Positions 1 through 8,719 of a DNA stretch of 64,000 bases are shown piece by piece. Source of the stretch: Lysinibacillus sp. G4S2 (GTDB lineage Bacteria; Bacillota; Bacilli; Bacillales_A; Planococcaceae). The notes under the pieces are model-generated. The model was not told the DNA's origin. It made no database searches and saw only the letters and a program-made list of their open reading frames with translations. The position numbers were made by a program, and so were the translations under genes. The DNA lies in assembly GCF_030348505.1 (NCBI RefSeq), contig NZ_JAUCFJ010000002.1, forward strand, positions 996,001 to 1,060,000. Reading direction: 5' to 3'. How positions within the stretch are numbered: position 1 is the stretch's first letter; each line of letters begins with the position of its first letter.

Positions 1-1
1 A

Positions 2-826
2 TATGGCCATGCGAAGGGCTTATTATTCTCTCAACTTGGACAAGACTTAGAAAAGAATAAATTTGTAGTGTTAAATGCTGACGATGTTTGGTCGGAACGC
101 TATGCAGCGATGACACCATTTCCAGTATGGACATATGGTTTAAATAATGAAACAGCTGATTTCCGTGCTATTAACTGTGAGTATCATGATTACAAGACAT
201 CTTTTGACGTCGAAATGTCAGAGGGAATATACCATGTGCAAATGAATTTACTTGGGGAATTTAATATATACAATGTACTTGCTGCTATGGTTGCTTTTTA
301 TGGTCGTGGTTATTCAATGGAAACAATCATTGAGCAAATTGAGCAATTACCACCAGTAAAGGGCCGCATGGAGAAAGTTTGCTCAGATTTACCAGTGCAG
401 ATTTTTGTTGATTATGCACATACACCTGACGCAATTGAAAAAGCGATTTCTTCAGCCCAACCATATAAAAAAGGCAAGCTTATTTTCCTAGTTGGCACAG
501 GTGGTAATCGTGATAAATCGAAACGTCCTGCAATGGCAGAAAAGGCTTCAGCCGCTGATTACGTTATTTTAACGACAGATGACCCACGCTATGAAGAGTA
601 CGATAGTATAACAGGTGATCTTGCCAAAGGGATGCTACATGAAAATTTTGCATGTATAGGAGATCGTGCTGAGGCAGTGCGTCATGCGATTGAGGTTGCT
701 GAACCAGGAGATATGATTATTTTTGCTGGTAAAGGTCATGAAGATTATCAAATTATTGAGAATACAAAATATCCTCATAGTGATGCAGAAATTGCAATAG
801 AAGCTGGCCGTTTAAAATTCGTATAA
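2..826 (+). CDS. murE: UDP-N-acetylmuramyl-tripeptide synthetase (MurE family), 3' part
   Basis: This is the C-terminal part of a Mur ligase, which adds the third amino acid to UDP-MurNAc-L-Ala-D-Glu in the cytoplasm. The reading frame is open from base 2, so the gene starts before the window. The residues before the first ATG (68) continue the family sequence. Visible are the central-domain end (NLLGEFNIYNVLAA) and the C-terminal Mur ligase domain with VDYAHTPDAIEKA, GTGGNRDKSKRPAM and AGKGHEDYQ. The substrate-recognition loop reads DDPRYEE. Diaminopimelate-adding MurE enzymes usually have DNPR, while lysine-adding ones have DNPA or DDPN. The retained Arg points to meso-DAP but the second residue differs. 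It is a single gene followed by a terminator and prfC, outside any dcw cluster in view, so it could be a second MurE. The family call is firm; the amino-acid specificity is not. Confidence 0.9.
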   Translation, partial: YGHAKGLLFSQLGQDLEKNKFVVLNADDVWSERYAAMTPFPVWTYGLNNETADFRAINCEYHDYKTSFDVEMSEGIYHVQMNLLGEFNIYNVLAAMVAFYGRGYSMETIIEQIEQLPPVKGRMEKVCSDLPVQIFVDYAHTPDAIEKAISSAQPYKKGKLIFLVGTGGNRDKSKRPAMAEKASAADYVILTTDDPRYEEYDSITGDLAKGMLHENFACIGDRAEAVRHAIEVAEPGDMIIFAGKGHEDYQIIENTKYPHSDAEIAIEAGRLKFV

Positions 827-932
827 TATCTATTATCTGCAATCAAGCTGTTCTTAGCGCTGGATGCTAGAGCTTACTTGAATGTGTGACCGCCATACAT
901 GCAACAATGTGATAAATTCAAGACATTTAGTG

Positions 933-966
933 AACCCTTTTAGTTACAGCTAAAGGGTTTTCTTTT
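933..966 (+). terminator. Rho-independent terminator after murE
   Basis: Stem AACCCTTTTAG / CTAAAGGGTT with a 6-base loop, followed by TTTTCTTTT. It lies about 105 bases after the murE stop. Nothing else recognisable is seen in 827-1105 apart from the prfC ribosome site. Confidence 0.8.
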
Positions 967-1105
967 GGGTTCTATTCTAATTGTTCAGTATTTACTCAAA
1001 ACATTTGATATAAAACCTCTTTTTTTGAGAATTCATGTAAAAAGGTTGTACGAAAGGCAAGTCTTCTTTTATTATTATTAAGTATGAAAAAAGGAGAATG
1101 ACGAG

Positions 1106-2683
1106 ATGAATTTAAATTTAGAAAAAGATATATTATCGCGTCGAACTTTTGCCATCATCAGTCACCCTGATGCTGGGAAAACGACGATTACAGAAAAGCT
1201 TTTACTATTTGGTGGCGCGATTCGTGATGCCGGTACAGTAAAAGGGAAAAAATCAGGTAAGTTTGCAACTTCTGACTGGATGGAAATTGAAAAGCAACGT
1301 GGGATTTCTGTAACTTCTTCAGTTATGCAATTCGATTATAATGGCTCACGTGTCAATATTTTGGATACTCCAGGTCACCAAGATTTCTCGGAGGATACGT
1401 ATCGTACATTAATGGCGGTGGATAGTGCTGTCATGGTCGTGGATGCTGCCAAAGGTATTGAAGCACAAACTTTAAAGCTGTTCAAAGTTTGTAAAATGCG
1501 TGGTATTCCGATTTTTACTTTTATCAATAAACTAGACCGTCAAGGGAAGGAGCCACTTGAGCTGATTGAAGAGCTTGAGGAGGTACTTGGCATTAACGCA
1601 TACCCAATGAACTGGCCAATCGGTATGGGGAAAGAGTTTTTAGGTATTTACGATCGTTACAATAAACGTATCGAGCAATTCCGTACTGAAGAAGAAGAAC
1701 GTTTCTTGCCAATTGATGATAATGGGGAACTTGCAGTCGAGCATCCAATGAAGGTGACTTCTTATTATTCACAGGCAATGGACGACATCATGTTGCTTAA
1801 CGAAGCGGGTAATGAGTATTCTGAAGAAAAAATTCGTCGTGGTGAATTAACACCTGTTTTCTTCGGTTCTGCTTTAACAAACTTTGGTGTGCAAACATTC
1901 CTTGAAACATATTTACAATTTGCACCGACACCACAGCCTCGAATTACTGAGGATGAACAATTTATTGATCCAGTTGAGCATGATGAGTTTTCAGGCTTCA
2001 TTTTCAAAATTCAAGCGAATATGAATCCTGCTCACCGTGACCGTATTGCCTTTGTGCGTATCGTATCTGGTAAATTTGAGCGTGGCATGAACATGACTTT
2101 ATCTCGTACAGGTAAATCATTCAAAGTGACACAATCTACACAATTCCTTGCTGATGATCGTGAAACTGTAGATGAAGCTGTTGCTGGTGATATTATCGGT
2201 TTATATGACACAGGTACTTATCAAATTGGTGACACAGTTGTAGGTGGTAAAAAGACGTTCCAATTTGAAAAATTGCCACAGTTCACACCAGAGTTGTTTG
2301 TTCGTGTAACTGCGAAAAACGTCATGAAATCTAAGCAATTCCATAAAGGGATTTTACAATTAGTGCAAGAGGGCGCTATACAATATTATAAAACGTTGCA
2401 TACCGAAGAAGTTGTTCTGGGAGCAGTTGGTCAATTACAATTTGAGGTTTTTGAGCATCGTATGAAAAATGAATATAATGTTGAAGTAAAGATGGAGCCA
2501 ATTGGTTCAAAAATTGCACGATGGATTGAAAACGAAGAAGATGTTAAAGAATCGATGTCATCAGGTCGTTCAATGCTTGTAAAAGATCGTTTTGATAATC
2601 TTGTTTTCCTATTTGAAAACGAATTTGCTATGCGTTGGTTTGCTGATAAAAACGAAAACATTAAGTTATATAGCCTTTTATAA
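1106..2683 (+). CDS. prfC: Peptide chain release factor 3 (RF3)
   Basis: RF3 is a translational GTPase that removes RF1/RF2 from the ribosome after peptide release. The 525-residue length matches the family. The GTPase domain is N-terminal: P-loop SHPDAGKTT near residue 19, switch region [19 protein letters not shown] (G3) and NKLD (G4). It is followed by the beta-barrel domain II and the RF3 C-terminal domain (residues about 390-525). The QRGISVTSS motif separates RF3 from EF-G. The start has AAAAGGAG about 7 bases upstream. It appears monocistronic, with its own terminator directly after the stop. Confidence 0.97.
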   Translation: MNLNLEKDILSRRTFAIISHPDAGKTTITEKLLLFGGAIRDAGTVKGKKSGKFATSDWMEIEKQRGISVTSSVMQFDYNGSRVNILDTPGHQDFSEDTYRTLMAVDSAVMVVDAAKGIEAQTLKLFKVCKMRGIPIFTFINKLDRQGKEPLELIEELEEVLGINAYPMNWPIGMGKEFLGIYDRYNKRIEQFRTEEEERFLPIDDNGELAVEHPMKVTSYYSQAMDDIMLLNEAGNEYSEEKIRRGELTPVFFGSALTNFGVQTFLETYLQFAPTPQPRITEDEQFIDPVEHDEFSGFIFKIQANMNPAHRDRIAFVRIVSGKFERGMNMTLSRTGKSFKVTQSTQFLADDRETVDEAVAGDIIGLYDTGTYQIGDTVVGGKKTFQFEKLPQFTPELFVRVTAKNVMKSKQFHKGILQLVQEGAIQYYKTLHTEEVVLGAVGQLQFEVFEHRMKNEYNVEVKMEPIGSKIARWIENEEDVKESMSSGRSMLVKDRFDNLVFLFENEFAMRWFADKNENIKLYSLL

Positions 2684-2684
2684 T

Positions 2685-2723
2685 AAAAAACACGAATCGA
2701 CATGTTGCGATTCGTGTTTTTTT
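2685..2723 (+). terminator. Terminator after prfC
   Basis: Long stem AAAAAACACGAATCG / CGATTCGTGTTTTTT with an 8-base loop ending in a run of T. It starts at the prfC stop codon. Confidence 0.92.
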
Positions 2724-2838
2724 ACAAGGAAAATTGGTGCTATATGTAGAATATATACAGTATTAGTAAATTTAAGTCTCATGAAAAGCCTCTAGGAAAG
2801 AGGGATGGCATTTATTAAAACGTATATTATGTATAAAA

Positions 2839-3155
2839 GTTGATCTTTGTTCCGACTGGGCGACTCCTTGGGGATCAGCGTCACAGTTTAGACCCTAGAG
2901 TGAGCAGGCAGAGGAACGAAGGCTAAAAACATCCCGTCCTGTGATAACGCCTCCGTGACCAACATCGTGCTACTGCTGCTAGGTTAGCACTACGCTATCG
3001 CGCAAAAAGCATCGTGCTACTGCCACTAGGTTAGCACTACGCTATCGCGCAAAACATCGTGCTGCTGCCGCTACGTTAGACTATGCTTTCGCGCAAAAAA
3101 ACATCTGTTGCCCCAAGCGGCTCATCGGACGCCACTGGTCGGAACGAAAATCAAC
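2839..3155. repeat. Interspersed repeat element, copy a (long form)
   Basis: The block begins GTTGATCTTTGTTCCGACTG and ends with the imperfect inverted complement CGGAACGAAAATCAAC. Inside are the recurring segments GACTCCTTGGGGATCAGCGT and CGGCTCATCGGACGCC, plus three tandem modules of about 46 bp (about 2962-3102). These modules contain CTGCTGCTAGGTTAGCACTA-type sequence and TATCGCGCAAAA. The same inverted ends and inner segments recur near 18.7, 27.3, 29.1, 30.3, 36.6, 42.1, 42.7, 55.0 and 61.3 kb. No ORF of transposase type is present, so it is a non-autonomous or REP/MITE-like element. It fills the 400-base gap between prfC and the RND gene. Confidence 0.8.
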
Positions 3156-3243
3156 TACACGCTATGGTGATGCCAAAATTTATAAAATATTCTCCTTTTC
3201 GGTTATCATAGAAGGGAAGAGATGGAAAAGGAGTTTGTAAAAA

Positions 3244-6200
3244 GTGAACATTAGTAATTTTTCTATTAAAAGGCCTGTTTTTACAATCGTTACGATGTTA
3301 TTGGTCATTATTTTAGGTGGCGTGTCATTATTAAAAATACCTATTACGCTTATTCCAGATTTACGTCCACCAATAGGCGTCGTTGTTACCTCTTATCCTG
3401 GTGCAAGTCCAACAGAGGTTAATGAAAAAATCACGAAGCCTTTAGAAACAACACTAGCAACCTTACCAGGGATAAAAAAACTAAAGTCTACCTCGCAAGA
3501 AGGATCTAATTTAATAGTTCTCGAATTTGATTGGTCAACCAATATTGAAGATGTTCAGCTCGATATATTACAACGCATCGATATGACTCCTTTACCAAAT
3601 GATGCTGAGAAACCTAGCTTTTTAAAATTTGATCCATCACAATTTCCTATAATACAGCTTTCACTAAGTGCGGAAAATGACAATGTAGACGTGAGGTTAC
3701 TGGCGGAAGACTTGGAAAAAGAACTTCGTCGAACAGCAGGTGTAGCAAGTGTAAATGTTTCCGGTAAGCTTATTGAAGAAGTTCAAATCACTCTAGATGA
3801 ATCGAAGTTAGTAGAAAAAGGGATAACCCAAGCAGATATTATTCAAATTATTCAATCGAACAATGTTTCTCTTCCTGGTGAACCGGTATTAACAGCCGAT
3901 GGGAAAATGTTAACTACTCGTATTGTTAGTACGTTAACTTCACCAGAAAGCATTGAGGATTTAATCGTTTCAGTAAATCCAATAGATGGTAAAGCATTAA
4001 CGGTTGGAGAAGTAGCGACTGTTGAGCGCGTGGAGCAAAAATCCATAACTACAACACGAGCAAATGAGCACCCTGCAGTTTTAATGTCTGTATTACAGGA
4101 ATCGGGTGCAAATACAGCTGAGGTATCAAAAGCTTTCAAAGAAACTTTAAATGACTTATTAACGAAGAAGGAATATCAAGGAATCGCTGTGGATGTGCTA
4201 GTGGACCAAGGTAACTATGTGGATTTAGCGATTAGCAATATCGGATCTTCATTACTTTTAGGTGGCTTATTCGCGATGTTCGTACTATTTGTCTTTCTGC
4301 GAAGTGTGAAAAGCCCTATCATTATTGGGATTGCGATTCCATATTCAGTTATTGTTACATTTGTTTTAATGTTTTTTGCAAATTTCTCACTCAATATTAT
4401 GACATTAGGAGCGTTAGCACTTGGCATCGGTATGCTTGTTGATAATGCTATCGTTGTTATTGAAAACATTGAACGACATTTAGGTCTTGGCAAGGATTCG
4501 ATAGTAGCAGCTAAGGAAGGGACAAAGGAAGTGGCACTGGCGATTATTGCTTCCACTCTCACAACTATTGCAGTATTCATTCCTGTAATGTTTATTGAAG
4601 GTTTAATCGGACAAATCTTTACAGAATTTGCTTTAACTATTTCCTTTAGCTTAATTGCTTCTTTAGTCGTTGCGCTAACAGTTGTCCCGATGCTTGCAAG
4701 TCGTCTTTTGAAAATGAAATCTACAAATATTTATGAAAAACGTCATGAGTCACGTTTCTACAAAAGCTACAAATCATCAATTATTTGGGTACTACGTCAC
4801 CGAATGCTTGTCCTTATCTCAGCCGTTGTTTGTTTTGGACTTGCGTTGTTTGGACTTACGAAAATTGGAACAGAGTTTTTACCGCCCACCGATGAAGGAT
4901 TTACATCCATTAGTGTGAATCTCGAAAAAGGTGTAGCAGTATCACAAACAGAAAAAGTTGTTGCGAAAATTGAAGAACGCTTAAAACAGGAGAAAGATGT
5001 TGACGTATATGTTAGCTTTATCGGTGGTACACAGCAGACACAATCACGAGGACAGACAAATGCAAACCAAGCAGAGATCTATGTAAAGCTTGTCCCTTTA
5101 GCAGATCGGAATCGTTCTATTTTTGAATTTGTAGAAGAGGTTGAGCGAGATTTGCAAACAGAGCTTGGTGAACAAGCTGAAATCGCCTTCAGTGTCTCAA
5201 CGTCAACTGGCTCTTCACCGAATACATTAACGTTTAGATTAACTGATTCAGATGAGCAACGACTTCATAGCTCTGTTGATAAAGTGCAGCAGGAGTTATT
5301 AAAAGTAAATGGAGTGTCAAAAGTAACTACGGATTTAGATAACATTGTTAAAGAAATTCAAGTAGAAGTAGACCGAGAAAAGGCAAAGGATTACGGATTT
5401 GTACCTGCACAAATTGCTCAAACGGTCAATCAAATGACAAAGGGACAACTAACTACGCAAATAATTGCAGAGGATGGTGCTGTATTGCCTGTCTATACCG
5501 GCTTTGGACAAGTATTTAATGATAGTATCGAAGCCTTAAAATCGATGCAGCTTCGTTCACCAGCTGGTTTATTTGTAAAGCTAGAGGACATTGCTACTGT
5601 TTCTGTAAAGGAAGGACCAGTATCGATTAGACGTTCTGATCAGGCGCCAGCTGTTGCATTCTTTGTCGATTATGAAACGAAGGAATCATTAGGAGGTATT
5701 TCAGCTAAAGTGGATCGAGCAATGGAAAAAGCTAATTTACCATCCGAAACTGAAGTGATCTTTAGTGGAGATCGTGAGCTTTATGATAGTGCGATTAAAG
5801 ATATGATGTTAGCAGTTGCACTAGCAATAGTGCTTGTGTATATCGTGATGGCTGCACAATTTGAATCATTCAAATATCCATTCGTTATCATGTTCACGGT
5901 ACCGTTAATGATTATTGGCGTTACAATGGCGATGTTTGTTACGAACACGCTTATTGGAGTGACATCTATTATAGGGATTTTAATACTAGTTGGAATTGTC
6001 GTAAATAATGGAATTGTACTTGTAGATTACATTAATCAACAAAAAGCCAATGGAATGGCAACGTACGATGCGATTATACTTGCTACACAGGATCGAATTC
6101 GACCAATTTTAATGACTGCACTAACTACAATTTTAGGATTGTTGCCACTTGCTCTTGGCATTGGAGAAGGAACAGAGATGAATCAACCAATGGGGATTGC

Positions 6201-6297
6201 AGTAATTGGAGGACTTGTAACTTCAACTTTGCTGACATTATATATTGTACCGATTGTTTATAGCTTAATGGATAAAGAAACTAGGAGAATGCGGTAA
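3244..6297 (+). CDS. swrC: RND-family efflux transporter (AcrB/SwrC-like)
   Basis: An inner-membrane proton-driven efflux pump of the HAE1/AcrB superfamily. At 1017 residues it matches Gram-positive members such as Bacillus SwrC (surfactin resistance). The first helix (NFSIKRPVFTIVTMLL) is followed by a large extracellular porter loop and a helix bundle at about residues 330-500. This bundle carries ALGIGMLVDNAIVVIENIE, the helix with the proton-relay Asp. A second porter loop and helices at about 855-1010 follow. The start is GTG at 3244 with AAGGAG about 11 bases upstream. No membrane-fusion or TolC partner is nearby, as expected in Gram-positives. The SDR gene follows after 18 bases, so the two are probably co-transcribed. 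The gene symbol is by homology only; the substrate is not shown by the sequence. Confidence 0.88.
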   Translation: MNISNFSIKRPVFTIVTMLLVIILGGVSLLKIPITLIPDLRPPIGVVVTSYPGASPTEVNEKITKPLETTLATLPGIKKLKSTSQEGSNLIVLEFDWSTNIEDVQLDILQRIDMTPLPNDAEKPSFLKFDPSQFPIIQLSLSAENDNVDVRLLAEDLEKELRRTAGVASVNVSGKLIEEVQITLDESKLVEKGITQADIIQIIQSNNVSLPGEPVLTADGKMLTTRIVSTLTSPESIEDLIVSVNPIDGKALTVGEVATVERVEQKSITTTRANEHPAVLMSVLQESGANTAEVSKAFKETLNDLLTKKEYQGIAVDVLVDQGNYVDLAISNIGSSLLLGGLFAMFVLFVFLRSVKSPIIIGIAIPYSVIVTFVLMFFANFSLNIMTLGALALGIGMLVDNAIVVIENIERHLGLGKDSIVAAKEGTKEVALAIIASTLTTIAVFIPVMFIEGLIGQIFTEFALTISFSLIASLVVALTVVPMLASRLLKMKSTNIYEKRHESRFYKSYKSSIIWVLRHRMLVLISAVVCFGLALFGLTKIGTEFLPPTDEGFTSISVNLEKGVAVSQTEKVVAKIEERLKQEKDVDVYVSFIGGTQQTQSRGQTNANQAEIYVKLVPLADRNRSIFEFVEEVERDLQTELGEQAEIAFSVSTSTGSSPNTLTFRLTDSDEQRLHSSVDKVQQELLKVNGVSKVTTDLDNIVKEIQVEVDREKAKDYGFVPAQIAQTVNQMTKGQLTTQIIAEDGAVLPVYTGFGQVFNDSIEALKSMQLRSPAGLFVKLEDIATVSVKEGPVSIRRSDQAPAVAFFVDYETKESLGGISAKVDRAMEKANLPSETEVIFSGDRELYDSAIKDMMLAVALAIVLVYIVMAAQFESFKYPFVIMFTVPLMIIGVTMAMFVTNTLIGVTSIIGILILVGIVVNNGIVLVDYINQQKANGMATYDAIILATQDRIRPILMTALTTILGLLPLALGIGEGTEMNQPMGIAVIGGLVTSTLLTLYIVPIVYSLMDKETRRMR

Positions 6298-6315
6298 GTT
6301 CAGGAGGAATAAGAG

Positions 6316-7401
6316 ATGGGAGTTCATTTTTTTACAGGTTTTCCAGGGTTTATTTCGGGTCAATTAATACGCGAGTTATTTCGAAAAAATCAATCACAGG
6401 AAGTAATCGCTATTGTTTTAGCTGGTGAATTAATAAAGGCAAATATAGAGAAAGATAATATATTAGCGGAGTTTCCCAACTGTTCTATTCGTATTGTAGA
6501 GGGAGATATTACATTACCGAATCTTGGTCTAGAAAATCAAGCTGGACAGGAAATTGTATCTCAAATTGAGGTATTTTGGCATTTAGCTGCAATTTATGAT
6601 TTAGCAGTACCACGCGATATAGCGTGGAAGGTAAATGTGCATGGTACGACTATGGTCAATGATTTTGTTCGAACACTTCCGAACTTAAGGCGCTATATGT
6701 ATTTTAGTACGGCGTATGTGGCAGGTACACGTGAAGGCGTTTTGCGTGAAAACGAACTAATTCGCCCTCCTGCATTTAAAAACTATTATGAGGAAACAAA
6801 ATATGAAGCTGAGCAACTAGTAGAGGATCTAAAATCAGAGATACCACTGACAATTATTCGACCAGGCATAGTGCGAGGTCATTCCGAAACAGGAGAGACA
6901 GTTAAATTCGATGGACCTTATTTCCTTTTAAATATGGTGGATAAATTAAAATGTCTCCCTTGTATTCCGTATATTGGCCAATCGACATCAACAATCAATG
7001 TGGTTCCAGTAGATTATATTGTAAACGCTTCTACTTATTTAGTAGATGAAAAATGTGCTGAAGGGAAAACCTTGCATCTAACGGATCCAAATCCACATCC
7101 TGTGCAGGAAGTATACCGTACGATGGTAAAATTATTAACTAACCATTATCCTAAGGGACGATTACCGTTAACACTGGCAAGAGTATCTTTACAAGTGCCT
7201 ATGATTCGGAAAAATCTAGGTGTTGAGCAAGAAACTTTAGATTATTTAACTTGGAATGCGAAGTTCGATACATCCGAAGCGGTTGCGATTTTGAAAAAGG
7301 GGGGTATTACCTGTCCCGATTTTATAAAGACTATGCCTAGGATGATTGATTTCTATTTATCGCATAAAGAAGATACAACCTATCAAATTGAGATAAAGTG
7401 A
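6316..7401 (+). CDS. NAD(P)-binding SDR / thioester-reductase-like protein
   Basis: An extended short-chain dehydrogenase of the male-sterility / NAD_binding_4 type, 361 residues. The N-terminal Rossmann turn reads TGFPGFISGQLIREL, where GxPGFxxG resembles the GxxGFLG of fatty acyl-CoA and thioester reductases. HLAAIYDLAVPRD, STAYVAGTREG and the catalytic pair in YYEETKYEAE (YxxxK) follow, then RPGIVRGHSETG. There is no carrier-protein or adenylation domain. It has a good site (AGGAGGAATAAGAG) 18 bases after the RND stop, so co-expression with the pump is likely. It may modify a lipid or lipopeptide, but that is inference. No terminator is evident before the next promoter at 7485. Confidence 0.75.
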   Translation: MGVHFFTGFPGFISGQLIRELFRKNQSQEVIAIVLAGELIKANIEKDNILAEFPNCSIRIVEGDITLPNLGLENQAGQEIVSQIEVFWHLAAIYDLAVPRDIAWKVNVHGTTMVNDFVRTLPNLRRYMYFSTAYVAGTREGVLRENELIRPPAFKNYYEETKYEAEQLVEDLKSEIPLTIIRPGIVRGHSETGETVKFDGPYFLLNMVDKLKCLPCIPYIGQSTSTINVVPVDYIVNASTYLVDEKCAEGKTLHLTDPNPHPVQEVYRTMVKLLTNHYPKGRLPLTLARVSLQVPMIRKNLGVEQETLDYLTWNAKFDTSEAVAILKKGGITCPDFIKTMPRMIDFYLSHKEDTTYQIEIK

Positions 7402-7484
7402 AACATCAATCAGTGGAGTCACTGGCTATTAACTGCCCGTAAACGCCCGATTGGTTTAACTAACGAATTAATGGAAAGATAATT

Positions 7485-7513
7485 TTGCCAGCCTTAAATG
7501 ATAGTGCTATAAT
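7485..7513 (+). promoter_or_regulatory. Sigma-A promoter for the riboswitch-terC transcript
   Basis: TTGCCA (7485-7490), a 17-base spacer and TATAAT (7508-7513), placing the transcript start at about 7520, just upstream of the manganese riboswitch aptamer. Confidence 0.8.
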
Positions 7514-7544
7514 AAGTTTACAGAAGAAAATCCTTCGACATTTT

Positions 7545-7727
7545 GTCAAAGGGGAGTAGCTAACAGTTACGAACGATGTATCTGGATTCACATTCGTCAA
7601 TACATGGTTTTTACCATCGGGTGTGATAGGCGAATAACTCTATGCTAAGGTATTCAATTACTAGTTATAGAGTGAGGTACTGATAACAAAGTGTCAGGTA
7701 TTTATTTGCTTAGCGAGACCTTTGCCT
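7545..7727 (+). promoter_or_regulatory. yybP-ykoY (manganese) riboswitch
   Basis: The aptamer opens with GTCAAAGGGGAGTAGC (7545-7560) and closes with GCGAGACCTTTGCC (7713-7726), the two conserved flanks of the yybP-ykoY motif. P1 is CAAAGG (7547-7552) with CCTTTG (7719-7724). The 3' strand of P1 is shared with a downstream terminator stem (7716-7750), giving a classical antitermination switch. The motif binds Mn2+ and turns on Mn-export or Mn-handling genes. The next gene is a TerC-family membrane protein, the usual partner. Confidence 0.92.
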
Positions 7728-7750
7728 TTTTAAACGGGCAGAGGTCTTTT
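7716..7750 (+). terminator. Riboswitch-controlled terminator
   Basis: AGACCTTTGCC pairs with GGCAGAGGTCT (one G-U), followed by a T run. It overlaps the 3' strand of aptamer helix P1, so ligand binding should disrupt it and let transcription reach terC. Confidence 0.88.
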
Positions 7751-7812
7751 CTTTTGTACTCGTATAGTAAAAACTATTTTTGGTATAAAGAGCTTGAGAG
7801 GGAGGCACTTGA

Positions 7813-8577
7813 ATGGAATCAATTATTTTACAATACGGTTGGGTGCTTATTGTACTTATAGTATTAGAAGGGCTATTAGCAGCAGATAATGCGGTTGTAA
7901 TGGCTGTGATGGTCAAGCATTTACCACAAGAGCAACAAAAAAAGGCTTTATTTTATGGGTTATTCGGAGCGTTAATTTTCCGATTCTCAGCACTCTTTGT
8001 CATTACAGTATTAGTTAATTATTGGCAAATCCAAGCGTTGGGAGCAGCTTATTTATTATTTATGTCTGCCAAAAACATATATGATTTGCATTATAAAAAG
8101 GAATCAGAAGAAGAGTCTAACGATCAGGTTAAGAAAAAGGGCTCTGGTTTCTGGATGACAGTTCTTAAGGTGGAAGCGGCGGATATTGCATTCGCTATCG
8201 ATTCTATGCTTGCTGCAGTTGCCATTGCTGTAACTTTACCTGAGGTAGGTAACTTTGATGTTGGCGGCATCAACGGTGGTCAATTTATGGTCATGTTACT
8301 TGGTGGATTTATCGGAGTTATTATGATGCGATTTGCGGCACAATGGTTTGTGAAAATATTAAATGACTATCCATCGCTTGAAACCGCTGCGTTTTTAATT
8401 GTAGGGTGGGTAGGTGTTAAACTTGTTGTGCTAACTTTGGCACATGAGAAGGTGGGCATTTTACCAGTAGAGTTCCCACATTCTACTGCATGGGAGTTAA
8501 CCTTCTGGATTGTGTTATTGGCCATCGCACTAGGAGGTTATCTAGTAGGCGTTCGTAATAAAGATCAACATAAATAA
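7813..8577 (+). CDS. TerC-family integral membrane protein (Mn2+ export type)
   Basis: A 254-residue polytopic membrane protein of the TerC superfamily (Bacillus YkoY/YceF type). Recent work on this family supports Mn2+ efflux or metalation of exported enzymes. Characteristic segments are LEGLLAADNAVVMAVMV in the first helix and VEAADIAFAIDSMLAAVA in the middle. Each has an acidic residue inside a membrane segment (ADN and AFAIDS) thought to line the metal path. A charged loop (KKESEEESNDQVKKK) sits between helices 3 and 4. The ATG follows GAGAGGGAGG. Its leader carries a manganese riboswitch, so expression should rise with Mn2+. It is a single gene ending in a terminator. Confidence 0.9.
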   Translation: MESIILQYGWVLIVLIVLEGLLAADNAVVMAVMVKHLPQEQQKKALFYGLFGALIFRFSALFVITVLVNYWQIQALGAAYLLFMSAKNIYDLHYKKESEEESNDQVKKKGSGFWMTVLKVEAADIAFAIDSMLAAVAIAVTLPEVGNFDVGGINGGQFMVMLLGGFIGVIMMRFAAQWFVKILNDYPSLETAAFLIVGWVGVKLVVLTLAHEKVGILPVEFPHSTAWELTFWIVLLAIALGGYLVGVRNKDQHK

Positions 8578-8621
8578 TGAACTTATTTTAGCAAACACCA
8601 TCCGCCAGAGGCATAATTGAT

Positions 8622-8655
8622 GAGGAATAGTCGTAATCTATTCCTCTTTCTTTTT
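8622..8655 (+). terminator. Terminator after the terC-family gene
   Basis: GAGGAATAG / CTATTCCTC with a 7-base loop, then TTTCTTTTTTT. The preceding 14 bases GAGGCATAATTGAT (8608-8621) recur exactly at 40108-40121. Confidence 0.85.
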
Positions 8656-8719
8656 TTATGTATTTTTCCTATACTAATATCTATCGGGTTTGGCATTATG
8701 TGAGGGGGGAGATGTTAAA

